A stretch of 64,000 nucleotides of DNA from Bacillus amyloliquefaciens DSM 7 = ATCC 23350 (GTDB lineage Bacteria > Bacillota > Bacilli > Bacillales > Bacillaceae). The position numbers and the translations under genes are program-made. The stretch lies in contig NC_014551.1 in the NCBI RefSeq assembly GCF_000196735.1, positions 2,599,001 through 2,663,000 on the forward strand, given 5' to 3'. Every line of letters begins with the position of its first letter. Position 1 is the stretch's first letter. This document shows positions 9,628-19,383 of the stretch, one piece after another. The notes beneath the pieces were generated by a model, which searched no databases, was not told the origin of the DNA, and saw only the letters and a list, made by a program, of their open reading frames with translations.

Positions 9628-10392
9628 TTATTTATCTTTGACCCGTTTAATGTCAATATCCTTTAAGAGCTCCATAATGACATGTCCGCCCATAATCAGA
9701 CCGGCCACTGACGGAACCCAGGCGTTGGAAGACGGCGGCATTTGCGCTTTGCGGATTTTCGCTTCGTCATTCCCGACTTCTTTTCTGACATCTTCACGGA
9801 TGACGATCGGGCTTTCATCAGAAAAAATGACCTGAACGCCTTTTTTAATGCCCTCTTTGCGAAGCCTAGTACGGACGACTTTGGCAATCGGATCAGTATG
9901 GGTTTTTGAAATATCAGCAATCTGAAAGCGTGTCGGGTCTGTTTTATTCGCCGCTCCCATGCTTGAAATCAGCGGCACATTCCGTTTCAGACATTCTTTC
10001 ATCAGATGAATTTTATAATGTATCGTATCCGACGCGTCAATGACGTAATCGAGCGGATACTCAAAGAACTGCTCATACGTCTCTTCCGTATAAAACATTT
10101 TCAAGGCGACGACGTCACAATCCGGATTTATATCTGCGATCCGCGCTTTCATCAAGTCCGTTTTCGGCTGCCCCACCGTTGACAAGAGAGCATGCAGCTG
10201 GCGGTTTACGTTTGTAATGTCAACATCATCTTTATCGACAAGCACGATCCGTCCCACTCCGGACCTCGCCAATGCTTCGGCTGCGAATGAACCGACTCCG
10301 CCGACGCCGAGAACGGCCACCGTGCTGTTTTTTAACGTGTCCAGCCCTTCTTTTCCAATCGCTAGCTCATTTCTGGAAAACTGATGTAACAA
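9628..10392 (-). CDS. tcdA: tRNA threonylcarbamoyladenosine dehydratase TcdA (YrvM)
   Basis: 254-aa E1-like ThiF/MoeB-family enzyme that cyclises t6A37 to ct6A in ANN-decoding tRNAs using ATP. The Rossmann nucleotide site is GVGGVGSFAAEAL (about residues 32-44) and the adenylation-site residues are in NVNRQLHAL. TTG 10392, eight bases after GGAG, gives the B. subtilis N-terminus MLHQFSRNELAIG; the upstream GTG 10401 is too near the same site. It lies downstream of 6S-1 RNA on the same strand. Confidence 0.92.
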   Translation of the reverse strand: MLHQFSRNELAIGKEGLDTLKNSTVAVLGVGGVGSFAAEALARSGVGRIVLVDKDDVDITNVNRQLHALLSTVGQPKTDLMKARIADINPDCDVVALKMFYTEETYEQFFEYPLDYVIDASDTIHYKIHLMKECLKRNVPLISSMGAANKTDPTRFQIADISKTHTDPIAKVVRTRLRKEGIKKGVQVIFSDESPIVIREDVRKEVGNDEAKIRKAQMPPSSNAWVPSVAGLIMGGHVIMELLKDIDIKRVKDK

Positions 10393-10457
10393 GAACCTCA
10401 CTCCACATTCTGGTTTTATAAACTCGGCTTGTCAAAAAGCCGCTGGTTTTAACGCAC

Positions 10458-10665
10458 AAAAAATAAAGTCCCAATTGTGCCGTTGCAGCTTTCCTTCGTT
10501 TTGAACCCGCTCTCAGCAGGTGGGTGCCCTTTTTTAAACTTTGTAAGTCCCCTTTACCGAATGAAAAGAGGCATGTACGCCATTTAAAAATACGGGCTCC
10601 CAAATCAAAAAAATGTTCGGTCAAAACTAGGTGTACAACTAACACATCAGGACTTTATTTAACTT
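10458..10665 (-). ncRNA. bsrA: 6S-1 RNA (BsrA / SsrSA)
   Basis: A roughly 200-nt non-coding RNA that binds and sequesters sigma-A RNA polymerase in stationary phase. On the minus strand the mature 5' end begins AAAGTCCTGATG (about 10656) and the 3' part ends GGGACTTTATTTTTT (10472-10458). These ends pair as the closing stem, and the A/C-rich internal loop flanks lie between. Gene order tcdA-6S RNA-aspS and the sequence agree with B. subtilis 6S-1. The predicted start near 10665 leaves about ten extra 5' bases, consistent with the known 5' trimming of the precursor. A covariance-model search would settle the exact ends. Confidence 0.93.
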
Positions 10666-10671
10666 GTCAAA

Positions 10672-10700
10672 ATCATATCACAGCAGTTTTTGATTTTCAA
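10672..10700 (-). promoter_or_regulatory. Sigma-A promoter of 6S-1 RNA
   Basis: TTGAAA (10695-10700) and extended -10 TATGAT with upstream TG (10672-10677) are separated by exactly 17 bases and point into the 6S RNA gene. Confidence 0.82.
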
Positions 10701-10718
10701 GAAACAAACTGCTGATCT

Positions 10719-12497
10719 TTACTGTTTCACTTTTCTTTTGACAGAAAGGTGAAGTTCTTCAAGCTGGGCGTCGCTCACTTCGCCGGGCGCTTCCGTAAGA
10801 AGACAGCTTGCGCTTGCCGTTTTCGGGAAAGCGATCGTATCTCTTAAGTTTGTGCGGCCCGCAAGAAGCATAACCAAACGGTCTAAGCCGAGCGCAATTC
10901 CGCCGTGCGGAGGAGCGCCGTATTCAAAAGCTTCGAGAAGGTATCCAAACTCCTCCTCCGCTTCTTCTTTTGTAAAGCCGAGAAGCCCGAACATTTTTTC
11001 CTGAACGTCTTTCTCAAAAATACGGATTGAGCCTCCGCCGAGTTCATAGCCGTTTAAGACAAGGTCGTAAGCCTGCGCTTTCATATCCTCAGGCGCCGTT
11101 TCAATCAGGTCAAGATCTTCACGGACAGGCATTGTAAACGGATGGTGAGCCGCATAGAAACGGCCTTCTTCCTCGTCATGCTCCAGTAACGGCCAGTCCA
11201 CAACCCACAGGAAGTTGAAGAGGCTTTCGTCAATCAGGCCGCGTTCTTTACCGAGCTTTAAGCGAAGCGCGCCGAGGGATTGGGCCACAACCTCAAACTT
11301 ATCAGCGCCGAACAGGAGCAGGTCGCCTTCAGAAGCATCAAGCGCTTCTGCCAGTTTTGCCTGCTTCTCATTATCAAAGAATTTCGCGATCGGACCTTTT
11401 ACGCCGTCAGCTTCAACTTTGACCCAAGCGAGACCTTTCGCGCCGTAATTTCCGGCAAAAACGCCGAGCGCATCAATATCTTTTCTGGAGTAGTCGCCGG
11501 CAGCGCCTTTGACATTGATCGCTTTTACAACACCGCCGTTGGCAACGGCTGATGAGAACACTTTAAACTCAGTATCTTTCACAATGTCTGATACGTCCGT
11601 CAGCAGCATGCCGAAGCGTGTGTCAGGCTTGTCGGAGCCGTAGCTGTTCATCGCTTCTTCATATGTCATTCGCGGAAGCGGCAGCGATACTTCGACGCCT
11701 TTTGTTTCGAGCATGACTTTCGCCATCATCTTTTCGGCCAGAGCCATGATGTCTTCTTGACTCATAAAGGACATTTCGATATCGATCTGCGTAAATTCCG
11801 GCTGGCGGTCGGCACGCAGGTCTTCATCGCGGAAACAGCGGGCCACTTGATAATACCGTTCAAAGCCCGACACCATCAGAAGCTGTTTAAAAATCTGCGG
11901 CGATTGCGGAAGAGCGTAAAATTCCCCTTCATGCACCCGGCTCGGCACTAAGTAATCACGGGCGCCTTCCGGAGAGCTTTTCGTTAAAATCGGTGTTTCA
12001 ATATCAAGAAATCCGTTTTCATCCAAGAAATGGCGGATGGATTTTGTGACTTGATGGCGCATTTGCAATGTTTGAAACATCGCCGGGCGGCGCAAATCCA
12101 AATAGCGGTGTTTTAACCGGACGTCTTCAGAAACGTCAGCCGCTTGGTCACTGATCGGAAACGGCGGCGTTTTCGCCGTGCTGAGCACCGTCACTGCTTC
12201 AGCTTTGATTTCAATTTTACCGGTTTTCAGGTTGGGATTCACCGTGCCTTCTTCACGGGCAGAAACCGTGCCTTCAATATCAAGCACATATTCATTTCTG
12301 ATTGCTTCTGCCGCGGCAAGGGCTTCTTTCGAGACGTCAGGATTGAACACGACTTGCACAATACCCGAACGGTCGCGCAAATCAATAAAAATCAAGCCGC
12401 CGAGATCGCGCCGTTTCTGCACCCATCCTTTCAGTTTGACGGTTTCGCCAATCGCTTTTTCAGTTATTTCGCCACAATAATAGGTTCTTCCAAACAT
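10719..12497 (-). CDS. aspS: Aspartyl-tRNA synthetase AspS
   Basis: 592-aa class IIb synthetase. It has an N-terminal OB anticodon-binding domain (about 1-110), the bacterial GAD insertion (about 290-420), and class II motifs: motif 2 around [18 protein letters not shown] and motif 3 in [16 protein letters not shown] 12497 behind GGAGAGG is preferred over the ORF extension to 12515 and gives the family N-terminus [10 protein letters not shown]. It lies 14 bases after hisS and shares its T-box-controlled transcript. 6S-1 RNA follows downstream. Confidence 0.96.
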   Translation of the reverse strand: MFGRTYYCGEITEKAIGETVKLKGWVQKRRDLGGLIFIDLRDRSGIVQVVFNPDVSKEALAAAEAIRNEYVLDIEGTVSAREEGTVNPNLKTGKIEIKAEAVTVLSTAKTPPFPISDQAADVSEDVRLKHRYLDLRRPAMFQTLQMRHQVTKSIRHFLDENGFLDIETPILTKSSPEGARDYLVPSRVHEGEFYALPQSPQIFKQLLMVSGFERYYQVARCFRDEDLRADRQPEFTQIDIEMSFMSQEDIMALAEKMMAKVMLETKGVEVSLPLPRMTYEEAMNSYGSDKPDTRFGMLLTDVSDIVKDTEFKVFSSAVANGGVVKAINVKGAAGDYSRKDIDALGVFAGNYGAKGLAWVKVEADGVKGPIAKFFDNEKQAKLAEALDASEGDLLLFGADKFEVVAQSLGALRLKLGKERGLIDESLFNFLWVVDWPLLEHDEEEGRFYAAHHPFTMPVREDLDLIETAPEDMKAQAYDLVLNGYELGGGSIRIFEKDVQEKMFGLLGFTKEEAEEEFGYLLEAFEYGAPPHGGIALGLDRLVMLLAGRTNLRDTIAFPKTASASCLLTEAPGEVSDAQLEELHLSVKRKVKQ

Positions 12498-12511
12498 AGC
12501 GTTCCTCTCCT

Positions 12512-13786
12512 TCACTGCTTTTGATCTGCCTTTAACACTTGTATCAGCTCGTCTAACACCACTTCACGCTGCTCTCCTGTTTCCGCATCTTTTACATTGA
12601 TTTTATTTTGGGCGAGTTCATCTTCCCCTAAAATCGCAATAAAGCGTGCGCCGAGACGGTCAGCCGTTTTGAATTGGCCCTTCATTTTTTTGTTTTCATA
12701 ATCGATTTCACTTGAGATGCCAGCTTCTCTCAGTTTGTACACGAGAGAAACGGAATAATCCTTCGCTTTTTCTCCGAGCGTCACGATGTAGCAGTCAATC
12801 CCCTGATTGACAGGAAGCTCTGTTTTCTCAGCGTCAATGGCTGCCAGCAGACGTTCGATGCTCATCGCAAATCCGATACCCGGCGCTTCCGGTCCGCCGA
12901 TCTGTTCGACAAGCCCGTCATAGCGGCCGCCTCCGGCAAGGGTTGTAATCGCTCCGAAGCCTTCCGCATTGCTCATGATTTCAAAAGCGGTATGGTTGTA
13001 GTAATCAAGCCCTCTCACAAGGTTCGGATCAATTTCAAACGGAATGCCGAGCGCCGTGATGTACTGCTGCACCTTTTGGAAATATGCGGCTGATTCTTCA
13101 TTTAAGTAATCAAGAATTGACGGAGCCGTTTTCATCAGCTCATGCTCTCTGTCTTTTTTGCAATCAAGAATTCTGAGCGGGTTTGTGTGCAGCCGCGACT
13201 GGCAGTCTGAGCAAAATTCTCCGATACGCGGTTCAAAATGTTTGACGAGCGCTTCCCGGTAGGCTTTGCGGCTGTCCTGGTCGCCCAGGCTGTTCAGAAC
13301 AAGCTTGACATTTTTCAAACCGGCTTTACGGTAAATACTCATTGCAAGCGCGATGACTTCTGCATCCACGGCCGGATCTTTGGAGCCGATCGCTTCAATT
13401 CCGAATTGATAGAATTGACGGAAGCGTCCCGTCTGCGGACGTTCGTAACGGAACATCGGTCCGACATAATACAGCTTCGTCGGCTGCACCGGATTTGCAA
13501 ATAATTTATTTTCATTGAACGCGCGGACTGCAGCGGCCGTTCCTTCCGGCCGAAGCGTCAGGCTTCTCCCTTTACGGTCTTCAAAAGTGTACATTTCTTT
13601 CTGTACGATATCTGTAGACTCACCGACGCCTCTTGCGAATAATTCCGTATGTTCGAAGATCGGCGTGCGGATTTCTTTATATTGATAAGTGCGGCACGTC
13701 TCTCTCATAATTTGTTCGACGAACTGCCATCTGTCTGATTCACCCGGCAGTATGTCCTGTGTGCCTCTTGGAATGTGATATGCCAT
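12512..13786 (-). CDS. hisS: Histidyl-tRNA synthetase HisS
   Basis: 424-aa class IIa synthetase. Motif 1 lies near [12 protein letters not shown], motif 2 in [20 protein letters not shown], the HisA signature in [14 protein letters not shown] and motif 3 in [12 protein letters not shown]. The C-terminal alpha/beta domain (about 330-424) binds the anticodon. ATG 13786, eight bases after GGAGG, is the B. subtilis start; the longer ORF begins inside the leader. First gene of hisS-aspS, preceded by a T-box leader. Confidence 0.96.
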   Translation of the reverse strand: MAYHIPRGTQDILPGESDRWQFVEQIMRETCRTYQYKEIRTPIFEHTELFARGVGESTDIVQKEMYTFEDRKGRSLTLRPEGTAAAVRAFNENKLFANPVQPTKLYYVGPMFRYERPQTGRFRQFYQFGIEAIGSKDPAVDAEVIALAMSIYRKAGLKNVKLVLNSLGDQDSRKAYREALVKHFEPRIGEFCSDCQSRLHTNPLRILDCKKDREHELMKTAPSILDYLNEESAAYFQKVQQYITALGIPFEIDPNLVRGLDYYNHTAFEIMSNAEGFGAITTLAGGGRYDGLVEQIGGPEAPGIGFAMSIERLLAAIDAEKTELPVNQGIDCYIVTLGEKAKDYSVSLVYKLREAGISSEIDYENKKMKGQFKTADRLGARFIAILGEDELAQNKINVKDAETGEQREVVLDELIQVLKADQKQ

Positions 13787-13833
13787 GTTACAGGCCTCCT
13801 TAATGTCTTTCTTCATTAAAACATGAAATAAAA

Positions 13834-14134
13834 AAACTCCCGCCCCTACTATACATGTATAGTAGGGACGAGAGTTATACCCGTGGTGCCACCCTAGTTG
13901 GAATGCCGAAGCATCCCCGCTCTGACCGTTAACGCAGGTTCACGTCCGCTGCCTAATGACTGATGCCCTTTTCCGGCAAAGCGTTCAGCAGGGAACCTCC
14001 GGAGTGTTGTTTCGAGAAAGATGCAGTGCGGATCCGCTTTCAGCCTGGGACGGTTCCTCTCTTCTCCATGCATTCTGACCTACTCTTCTCCATTATCGGT
14101 TCAAAATCGTTATCATGACTTATGTACATCAATT
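13834..14134 (-). promoter_or_regulatory. T-box riboswitch leader of hisS-aspS
   Basis: About 300-nt leader with the T-box motif GGGTGGCACCACGG (about 13880-13894, minus strand) that pairs with the tRNA acceptor end in the antiterminator. It is followed by a long intrinsic terminator stem (13835-13854 with 13857-13876) and U-tract. Stem I contains the AGAGTAGG loop element near its 5' side and a candidate specifier region ACAACACTCC on the 3' side, in which CAC (His) is the expected codon. Uncharged tRNA would stabilise the antiterminator and allow hisS-aspS expression. Confidence 0.93.
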
Positions 14135-14140
14135 TCTATT

Positions 14141-14169
14141 ATAATAATGGGATTGCACGCCCCTGTCAA
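14141..14169 (-). promoter_or_regulatory. Sigma-A promoter of the hisS leader
   Basis: TTGACA (14164-14169) and TATTAT (14141-14146) with 17-base spacing, firing into the T-box leader. The -35 box overlaps the stop codon of yrzK (14166-14168). Confidence 0.8.
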
Positions 14170-14336
14170 GTTTTATTCCGTCTGTTTTTCCTTGCGACCG
14201 CTTCTTTCGATAAGAGACCGAACTCCGTTGCCGTCTCTTCAAGAAAACCGTCCTTCTCTCTATCGCTCTGATCACTGAAGTGAAGATTTCCTTCCGCATC
14301 GTGCAGCGCGCGTCCCATTTTTGGTTGAAATTTCAT
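14166..14336 (-). CDS. yrzK: Small protein YrzK
   Basis: 56-residue ORF with ATG 14336 behind AAAGGTG at eight bases and TGA at 14166. It is highly charged ([20 protein letters not shown] then [10 protein letters not shown] and a basic tail KNRRNKT) with no membrane segment. B. subtilis has a small gene yrzK at this place between hisS and yrvJ; the symbol is by position. The function is unknown. The gene ends inside the -35 element of the hisS promoter and no separate terminator is visible, so its transcript probably enters the hisS leader. Confidence 0.66.
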   Translation of the reverse strand: MKFQPKMGRALHDAEGNLHFSDQSDREKDGFLEETATEFGLLSKEAVARKNRRNKT

Positions 14337-14466
14337 GATTTGCACACCTTTTCGCTGTATTTATGACTAGTATAAACAAACTATTTTATTTTTATTTAAC
14401 ATTCAGCAAGGAAAATGCGATATTATACAAGAATGTATTTTAGTTAGTTCAGAAAGGAGGACAGCC

Positions 14467-16020
14467 ATGAGTAAGAGAACTCTTGTTCTTATTTTATGCG
14501 GCGTCATCATCACAGCGCTTCTTCCGTCATTCCACACCGCAGTCGCCGCAGAGGGAGAAGCGGTCATCGCGACAGACAAGATCAATGTCAGAGGCGGTCC
14601 CGGCCTGAGCTACGAAATTAAGGCTGAAGTAAAAAAAGGGGAAAGATACCCCATCCTCAAGGAAGAGGGAGACTGGGTGCAGCTTCAGCTGAGCCCCGGT
14701 AAAACCGGATGGGTCGTTTCCTGGCTGATAACAAAAACAGCCGGAGGAGCAGACAATGCATCCGCAAAAAGCGGAACGGTCACTTCCACTGACCCTGACC
14801 TCCGCATCAGAAAAGGCCCGGGGACATCATATGAAGTCATCGGCAAGTTTCCGCAAGGCGCACATGCATCCATGCTGGACAAGAACAGCGGGTGGGTGAA
14901 CATTTCTTATCAAGGCACAACAGGATGGGTTTCTTCCGAATACGTCACCGCGGACAGCGGCGGATCGGATACGATAGCAAATTCGTCCCAAAGCGGTTCA
15001 AAGAACGGGACCGTCGGCGTTTCTTCATTGAATGTCAGAAGTGCAGCGTCACATGATTCAGCCATTATGACTAAATTATCACGCGGAACAAAGGTTTCCA
15101 TCTTAAGCGAAGACCACGGCTGGCTGAAAATTGAAGCAAACGGGCAAAGAGGCTGGGCAGCAAGCCACTACATCATAAAGGATTCTGACTCATCAGACAG
15201 CGCATCCGGTTTGGGAGACGGCTCAGACACCTCGAAAAAAGCGTATATCGTTTACGGCGGCACCAACTTAAGGAGCTCGGCCTCGACTTCCGCTTCTATC
15301 GTAAAAAGAGCGGATAAAGGCGCAGCCTATCCGATTGTCGGCTCAAGCGGCAAATGGTATGAAGTCCGGCTGGAAAATGGACAAACGGCATATGTGGCAA
15401 ACTGGGTCGTGCAAACGTCTAAAAGCGGTGAAGAAACAGGAGAAGCACCTTCTCCCAACACGTCAGGCGGCAGCGGCTCACTTAAAAATAAAACGATCGT
15501 CGTTGATCCCGGACACGGAGGTAAAGACAGCGGAACGATCGGCTACTCCGGAAAGTTTGAAAAAAACGTAACGATTAAAACCGCTAAGCTGCTGGCCGGG
15601 AAATTGAGAGCGGCCGGTGCAAACGTGTATATCACAAGGCAGGATGATACATTTATCAGCCTGCAGGCCAGGGTTTCAACCTCCCATTACAGGATTGCGG
15701 ATGCCTTTATCAGCATCCACTATGACAGCTATGCCGATACGTCAACAAGAGGAAGCACCGCTTATTATTACAGTCCGTCTAAGGACCGGCAGCTTGCCTC
15801 AGACGTCCATTCTGAAGTAGTGAAGCGTTCGCCTATCCCCGATCGCGGCGTTCTGTTTGGAGATTATTACGTCCTGAGAGAAAATAAACGGCCTGCCATG
15901 CTGTATGAGCTCGGCTATCTCAGTCAACCGCAAGAAGAAACAATCATACATAGCGGCTCTTACCAGGAAAAAGTGACAGACGGAATTGAAAGCGGATTGG
16001 AACATTATTTTCAATCATAA
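14467..16020 (+). CDS. yrvJ: N-acetylmuramoyl-L-alanine amidase YrvJ with four SH3b domains
   Basis: 517-aa secreted cell-wall hydrolase. A signal peptide covers about residues 1-28 (hydrophobic core then AVAA). Four bacterial SH3 domains, expected to bind peptidoglycan, lie near 32-89, 103-161, 181-237 and 258-316, separated by Ser/Gly-rich linkers. A zinc Amidase_3 domain occupies about 343-517, with ligands H350 and E365, H418 and catalytic E481 in VDPGHGG, SGKFEKN, ISIHYDS and YELGYLS. Start ATG 14467 follows a strong AAAGGAGGA. It is monocistronic, divergent from yrzK, and ends at a terminator shared with dtd. Confidence 0.94.
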   Translation: MSKRTLVLILCGVIITALLPSFHTAVAAEGEAVIATDKINVRGGPGLSYEIKAEVKKGERYPILKEEGDWVQLQLSPGKTGWVVSWLITKTAGGADNASAKSGTVTSTDPDLRIRKGPGTSYEVIGKFPQGAHASMLDKNSGWVNISYQGTTGWVSSEYVTADSGGSDTIANSSQSGSKNGTVGVSSLNVRSAASHDSAIMTKLSRGTKVSILSEDHGWLKIEANGQRGWAASHYIIKDSDSSDSASGLGDGSDTSKKAYIVYGGTNLRSSASTSASIVKRADKGAAYPIVGSSGKWYEVRLENGQTAYVANWVVQTSKSGEETGEAPSPNTSGGSGSLKNKTIVVDPGHGGKDSGTIGYSGKFEKNVTIKTAKLLAGKLRAAGANVYITRQDDTFISLQARVSTSHYRIADAFISIHYDSYADTSTRGSTAYYYSPSKDRQLASDVHSEVVKRSPIPDRGVLFGDYYVLRENKRPAMLYELGYLSQPQEETIIHSGSYQEKVTDGIESGLEHYFQS

Positions 16021-16049
16021 AAAAAGCTGCCAAACGGCAGCTTTTTTTA
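16021..16049. terminator. Bidirectional terminator yrvJ / dtd
   Basis: 11-bp perfect stem (16021-16031 with 16036-16046), loop AAAC, A-tract on one side and T-tract on the other. Confidence 0.93.
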
Positions 16050-16490
16050 TTGTTTAGAATCCATAATCAATGTAACGGGCCCGGAATTCGTCAGCTGAAC
16101 ATCCATCATGGCCCCGAATATTCCGGTTTCCACTTTGACTCCTTTTTCCCGAAGAAGTTCGTTCCACTTTTCATAAAGGAGCAGAGCCTGATCCGGTTTC
16201 GCCGCATTCATAAAATTCGGGCGTCTCCCTTTCTTCGTTTCGCCGTAAAGCGTAAACTGGGAAACTGATAAAATCTCTCCGCCCGTATCCAAAAGCGATA
16301 AATTCATCTTGCCGCTCTCGTCATCAAAAATCCGGAGATTCACGATTTTATCGGCCAAGTAGGCGGCATCTTCCTCTGTATCTTCATGAGTGACGCCGAC
16401 AAGCGCCATAATGCCGGGTCCGATCCGGCCGGCGACAGCGCCGTCAACTGTCACACTTGCATCTGTTACACGCTGAACAACTAATTTCAT
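16047..16490 (-). CDS. dtd: D-aminoacyl-tRNA deacylase Dtd
   Basis: 147-aa proofreading enzyme that hydrolyses D-amino acids from tRNA. The two cross-subunit active-site motifs are present: SVSQFTLYG (about 77-85) and the C-terminal [11 protein letters not shown]. Start ATG 16490, with AAAGGAG upstream, lies 12 bases after the relA stop, so it is the distal gene of relA-dtd as in B. subtilis. Confidence 0.95.
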   Translation of the reverse strand: MKLVVQRVTDASVTVDGAVAGRIGPGIMALVGVTHEDTEEDAAYLADKIVNLRIFDDESGKMNLSLLDTGGEILSVSQFTLYGETKKGRRPNFMNAAKPDQALLLYEKWNELLREKGVKVETGIFGAMMDVQLTNSGPVTLIMDSKQ

Positions 16491-16502
16491 AGCAAGCTCC
16501 TT

Positions 16503-18707
16503 TTAGTTCATTACCCGGCGGACTGAATATATGTCTCTGATCTGCTTAATCCGCTCGACCACTTTGTGCAGATGATTGATGTTTTGAATAAAAATCGCCA
16601 TATGAATCGTAGCGACTTTATTGCGGTCGGATTTGCCCGAGACAGACGAGATGTTGGTTTTCGTTTCGTTTACGGCCTGAAGCACTTCATTTAACAGCCC
16701 GAGACGGTCATACCCCAGAATCTCAATCTCAACGTTATATTCTTTGCGTCTTTGAACTTGTGATTCATGCTCCCATTCAACAGGGATCAATCGTTCCTGC
16801 GCTTCATTCGTTTTTACGTTCGGACAGTCATCACGGTGAACGGATACACCGCGCCCTTTTGTAATAAAACCGACAATATGATCGCCTGGCACCGGGTTGC
16901 AGCATTTCGACAAACGGACGAGAAGGTTGTCGATGCCTTTCACGCGCACACCCGCTTCCCGTTTTCTCCCTTGCGGATACTGTTTCGGCTCGGAAGTGAC
17001 TTCCTGAACGATTTTTTCCTGCTCTTCCTGATCACGCAGCTTCCGTTCTTTTTCGGTGAGCCTGTTTGCCACCTGCAAAGCGGTAATCCCGTTATACCCG
17101 ACCGCCGCGTACATATCCTCTTCATTTGAGAAATTGAACTTGTCGGCAACCTTTTGAAGGTTTTCGAGCGTTAAAACTTCCTTCACTTCAAAATCAAGAT
17201 TTTTAATTTCTTTTTCGACCAGCTCACGGCCTTTTTCGACATTTTCTTCACGGCGCTGTTTCTTGAAGAATTGGCGGATTTTGTGTTTCGCCTGTGACGT
17301 CTGTGCGAGTTTGATCCAGTCTTGACTCGGACCGTATGAATGCTTGGACGTCACGATTTCGACAATGTCGCCCGTCCGGAGCTTATGGTCAAGCGTCACC
17401 ATTTTCCCGTTCACTTTCGCTCCGATGGTTTTGTTGCCGATCTCGGAGTGAATCCTGTAGGAAAAATCAATCGGTACAGAGCCTGACGGCAGTTCAATGA
17501 CATCGCCTTTTGGCGTAAATACGTATACCATGTCAGAAAATAAATCGATTTTCAGCGATTCCATAAATTCTTCCGCATCGGTAGATTCGTTTTGGAATTC
17601 CAGAATTTCGCGGAACCAGGACAGTTTTTTCTCAAATGTCGCTTCTTCGTTTGCAGCCTTGCCTTCTTTATATGCCCAGTGTGCAGCCACCCCGTATTCA
17701 GCGATCTCATGCATCTCAAACGTTCTGATCTGCACTTCCAGCGGATCGCCTTTAGGCCCGATTACTGTCGTATGCAGGGACTGATACATATTCGGCTTAG
17801 GCATCGCAATATAATCTTTGAATCTGCCCGGCATCGGCTTCCAGCACGTATGAATAATGCCGAGTACGGCGTAGCAGTCTTTAATGCTTCCGACAAGAAT
17901 ACGGACGGCGAGCAGATCATATATTTCATTAAACTGTTTATTTTGCAGCGCCATCTTGCGGTAAATGCTGTAGATGTGCTTCGGACGGCCTGAAAAGTCC
18001 GCTTTGATATTCACTTCTTCGACGCGTTTTTTCACTTCATTGACAACCTCATCGACATAAAGTTCGCGTTCCGCGCGCTTTTTCTTCATGAGGTTAACGA
18101 TTCTGTAATATTGCTGAGGATTCAAATAACGGAGAGCGGTGTCTTCAAGCTCCCATTTGATCTTAGAAATCCCGAGCCGATGGGCCAGCGGAGCGAAAAT
18201 TTCCAGCGTCTCATTTGAAATTCTCCGCTGCTTTTCCTGCGGAAGATGCTTTAACGTCCGCATATTATGAAGGCGATCCGCCAGCTTGATCAATATGACT
18301 CTGATATCCTGAGCCATAGCGACAAACATTTTTCGATGGTTTTCCGCCTGCTGCTCCTCTTGAGATTTATACTTAATTTTACCGAGCTTCGTTACACCGT
18401 CGACAAGCATCGCCACTTCTTCAGAAAATGCTTCCTTCAGGTCATCGAGGGTGACATCCGTGTCCTCGACCACGTCATGCAGAAATCCGCCCGCAATCGT
18501 GGAAGGGTCCATTTCCAGATCGACGAGGATTCCCGCCACCTGAATCGGATGAATGATGTACGGCTCACCTGATTTGCGATACTGTTCGCGATGCGCGTCT
18601 TGCGCATACAGATAAGCTTTCTCAACAAACGCAATCTGCTCCTCCGGCAGATAAGTGCGCGCTTTATCTATTACTTGCTCGGCAGTCAATACTTGTTCGT
18701 TCGCCAT
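16503..18707 (-). CDS. relA: Bifunctional (p)ppGpp synthetase/hydrolase RelA (Rel)
   Basis: 734-aa ribosome-associated alarmone enzyme. Domains in order are the HD hydrolase (about 50-150, HDVVEDTD), the RelA/SpoT synthetase (about 240-350, YQSLHTTV and AHWAYKEG), TGS (about 390-455, [11 protein letters not shown]), a zinc-finger/helical region with a conserved CC pair ([12 protein letters not shown]), and C-terminal ACT (about 660-734). The intact HDVVED motif indicates that hydrolase activity is retained. It is preceded by its own promoter and follows the apt terminator, so it is at least partly uncoupled from recJ-apt. Confidence 0.97.
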   Translation of the reverse strand: MANEQVLTAEQVIDKARTYLPEEQIAFVEKAYLYAQDAHREQYRKSGEPYIIHPIQVAGILVDLEMDPSTIAGGFLHDVVEDTDVTLDDLKEAFSEEVAMLVDGVTKLGKIKYKSQEEQQAENHRKMFVAMAQDIRVILIKLADRLHNMRTLKHLPQEKQRRISNETLEIFAPLAHRLGISKIKWELEDTALRYLNPQQYYRIVNLMKKKRAERELYVDEVVNEVKKRVEEVNIKADFSGRPKHIYSIYRKMALQNKQFNEIYDLLAVRILVGSIKDCYAVLGIIHTCWKPMPGRFKDYIAMPKPNMYQSLHTTVIGPKGDPLEVQIRTFEMHEIAEYGVAAHWAYKEGKAANEEATFEKKLSWFREILEFQNESTDAEEFMESLKIDLFSDMVYVFTPKGDVIELPSGSVPIDFSYRIHSEIGNKTIGAKVNGKMVTLDHKLRTGDIVEIVTSKHSYGPSQDWIKLAQTSQAKHKIRQFFKKQRREENVEKGRELVEKEIKNLDFEVKEVLTLENLQKVADKFNFSNEEDMYAAVGYNGITALQVANRLTEKERKLRDQEEQEKIVQEVTSEPKQYPQGRKREAGVRVKGIDNLLVRLSKCCNPVPGDHIVGFITKGRGVSVHRDDCPNVKTNEAQERLIPVEWEHESQVQRRKEYNVEIEILGYDRLGLLNEVLQAVNETKTNISSVSGKSDRNKVATIHMAIFIQNINHLHKVVERIKQIRDIYSVRRVMN

Positions 18708-18743
18708 GGAATCACCTTTTTTAAATGTAAACTGTATTAGTTT

Positions 18744-18772
18744 ATTATCAAGAAAAAAACGAGAGATGTAAA
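18744..18772 (-). promoter_or_regulatory. Sigma-A promoter of relA-dtd
   Basis: TTTACA (18767-18772) and GATAAT (18744-18749), spacing 17, about 35 bases upstream of relA. Confidence 0.68.
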
Positions 18773-18822
18773 GGGCAGAAGTTCAAAACACCTAAAGAAT
18801 CTGTCAGGATGATGAAATAATA

Positions 18823-18856
18823 GGAAAAAAGCACCCTGACACGAGTGCTTTTTTCC
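18823..18856 (-). terminator. Terminator after apt
   Basis: 12-bp stem (18823-18834 with 18845-18856) with T-rich right arm, ten bases past the apt stop at 18866. Confidence 0.86.
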
Positions 18857-18865
18857 ATATGCGGT

Positions 18866-19378
18866 TTAATATTTCATTAGTGTTAAAATATCGTAATCGT
18901 CAAGCTTTGCTCTGCCGTCAAGGTAAGAAAGCTCAATTAAAAACGCAATACCGGCTACGACGCCGCCAAGCTCTTCCACAAGCTTAATCGTTGCTTCGAT
19001 CGTTCCGCCTGTTGCCAATAAGTCATCAGTAATCAGAACGCGCTGTCCCGGCAGGATCGCATCTTTATGAATGGTCAGTACGTCTTTGCCGTACTCCAAA
19101 CCGTAATCGACTTTAATGACCTCACGCGGAAGTTTTCCTTCTTTCCGAACCGGCGCAAAGCCGACTCCGAGCGCATATGCGACCGGACAGCCGATAATGA
19201 AGCCGCGCGCTTCGGGCCCGACAACTAAATCAATTTCTTTTTCTTTTGCATATTCAACAATTTGGTCAGTCGCGTAACGGTATACGTCGCCCTTGTCCAT
19301 CAATGTCGTAATATCTTTAAATTGCACGCCTTCTTTCGGGTAATCGGGCACAATTGTTACGTATTTTTTAAGATCCAT
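18866..19378 (-). CDS. apt: Adenine phosphoribosyltransferase Apt
   Basis: 170-aa purine salvage enzyme making AMP from adenine and PRPP. The PRPP loop [14 protein letters not shown] lies near residue 120, and the adenine-side motif [10 protein letters not shown] is near 58. ATG 19378 is five bases after the recJ stop, showing tight coupling with recJ. It is followed by a terminator before relA. Confidence 0.96.
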   Translation of the reverse strand: MDLKKYVTIVPDYPKEGVQFKDITTLMDKGDVYRYATDQIVEYAKEKEIDLVVGPEARGFIIGCPVAYALGVGFAPVRKEGKLPREVIKVDYGLEYGKDVLTIHKDAILPGQRVLITDDLLATGGTIEATIKLVEELGGVVAGIAFLIELSYLDGRAKLDDYDILTLMKY

Positions 19379-19383
19379 CTGTT

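Noticed and set aside
13835-13876. Long perfect palindrome containing CTACTATACATGTATAGTAG, considered as an operator or transposon end
   Set aside because: It is the terminator stem of the hisS T-box, next to the T-box motif and U-tract.
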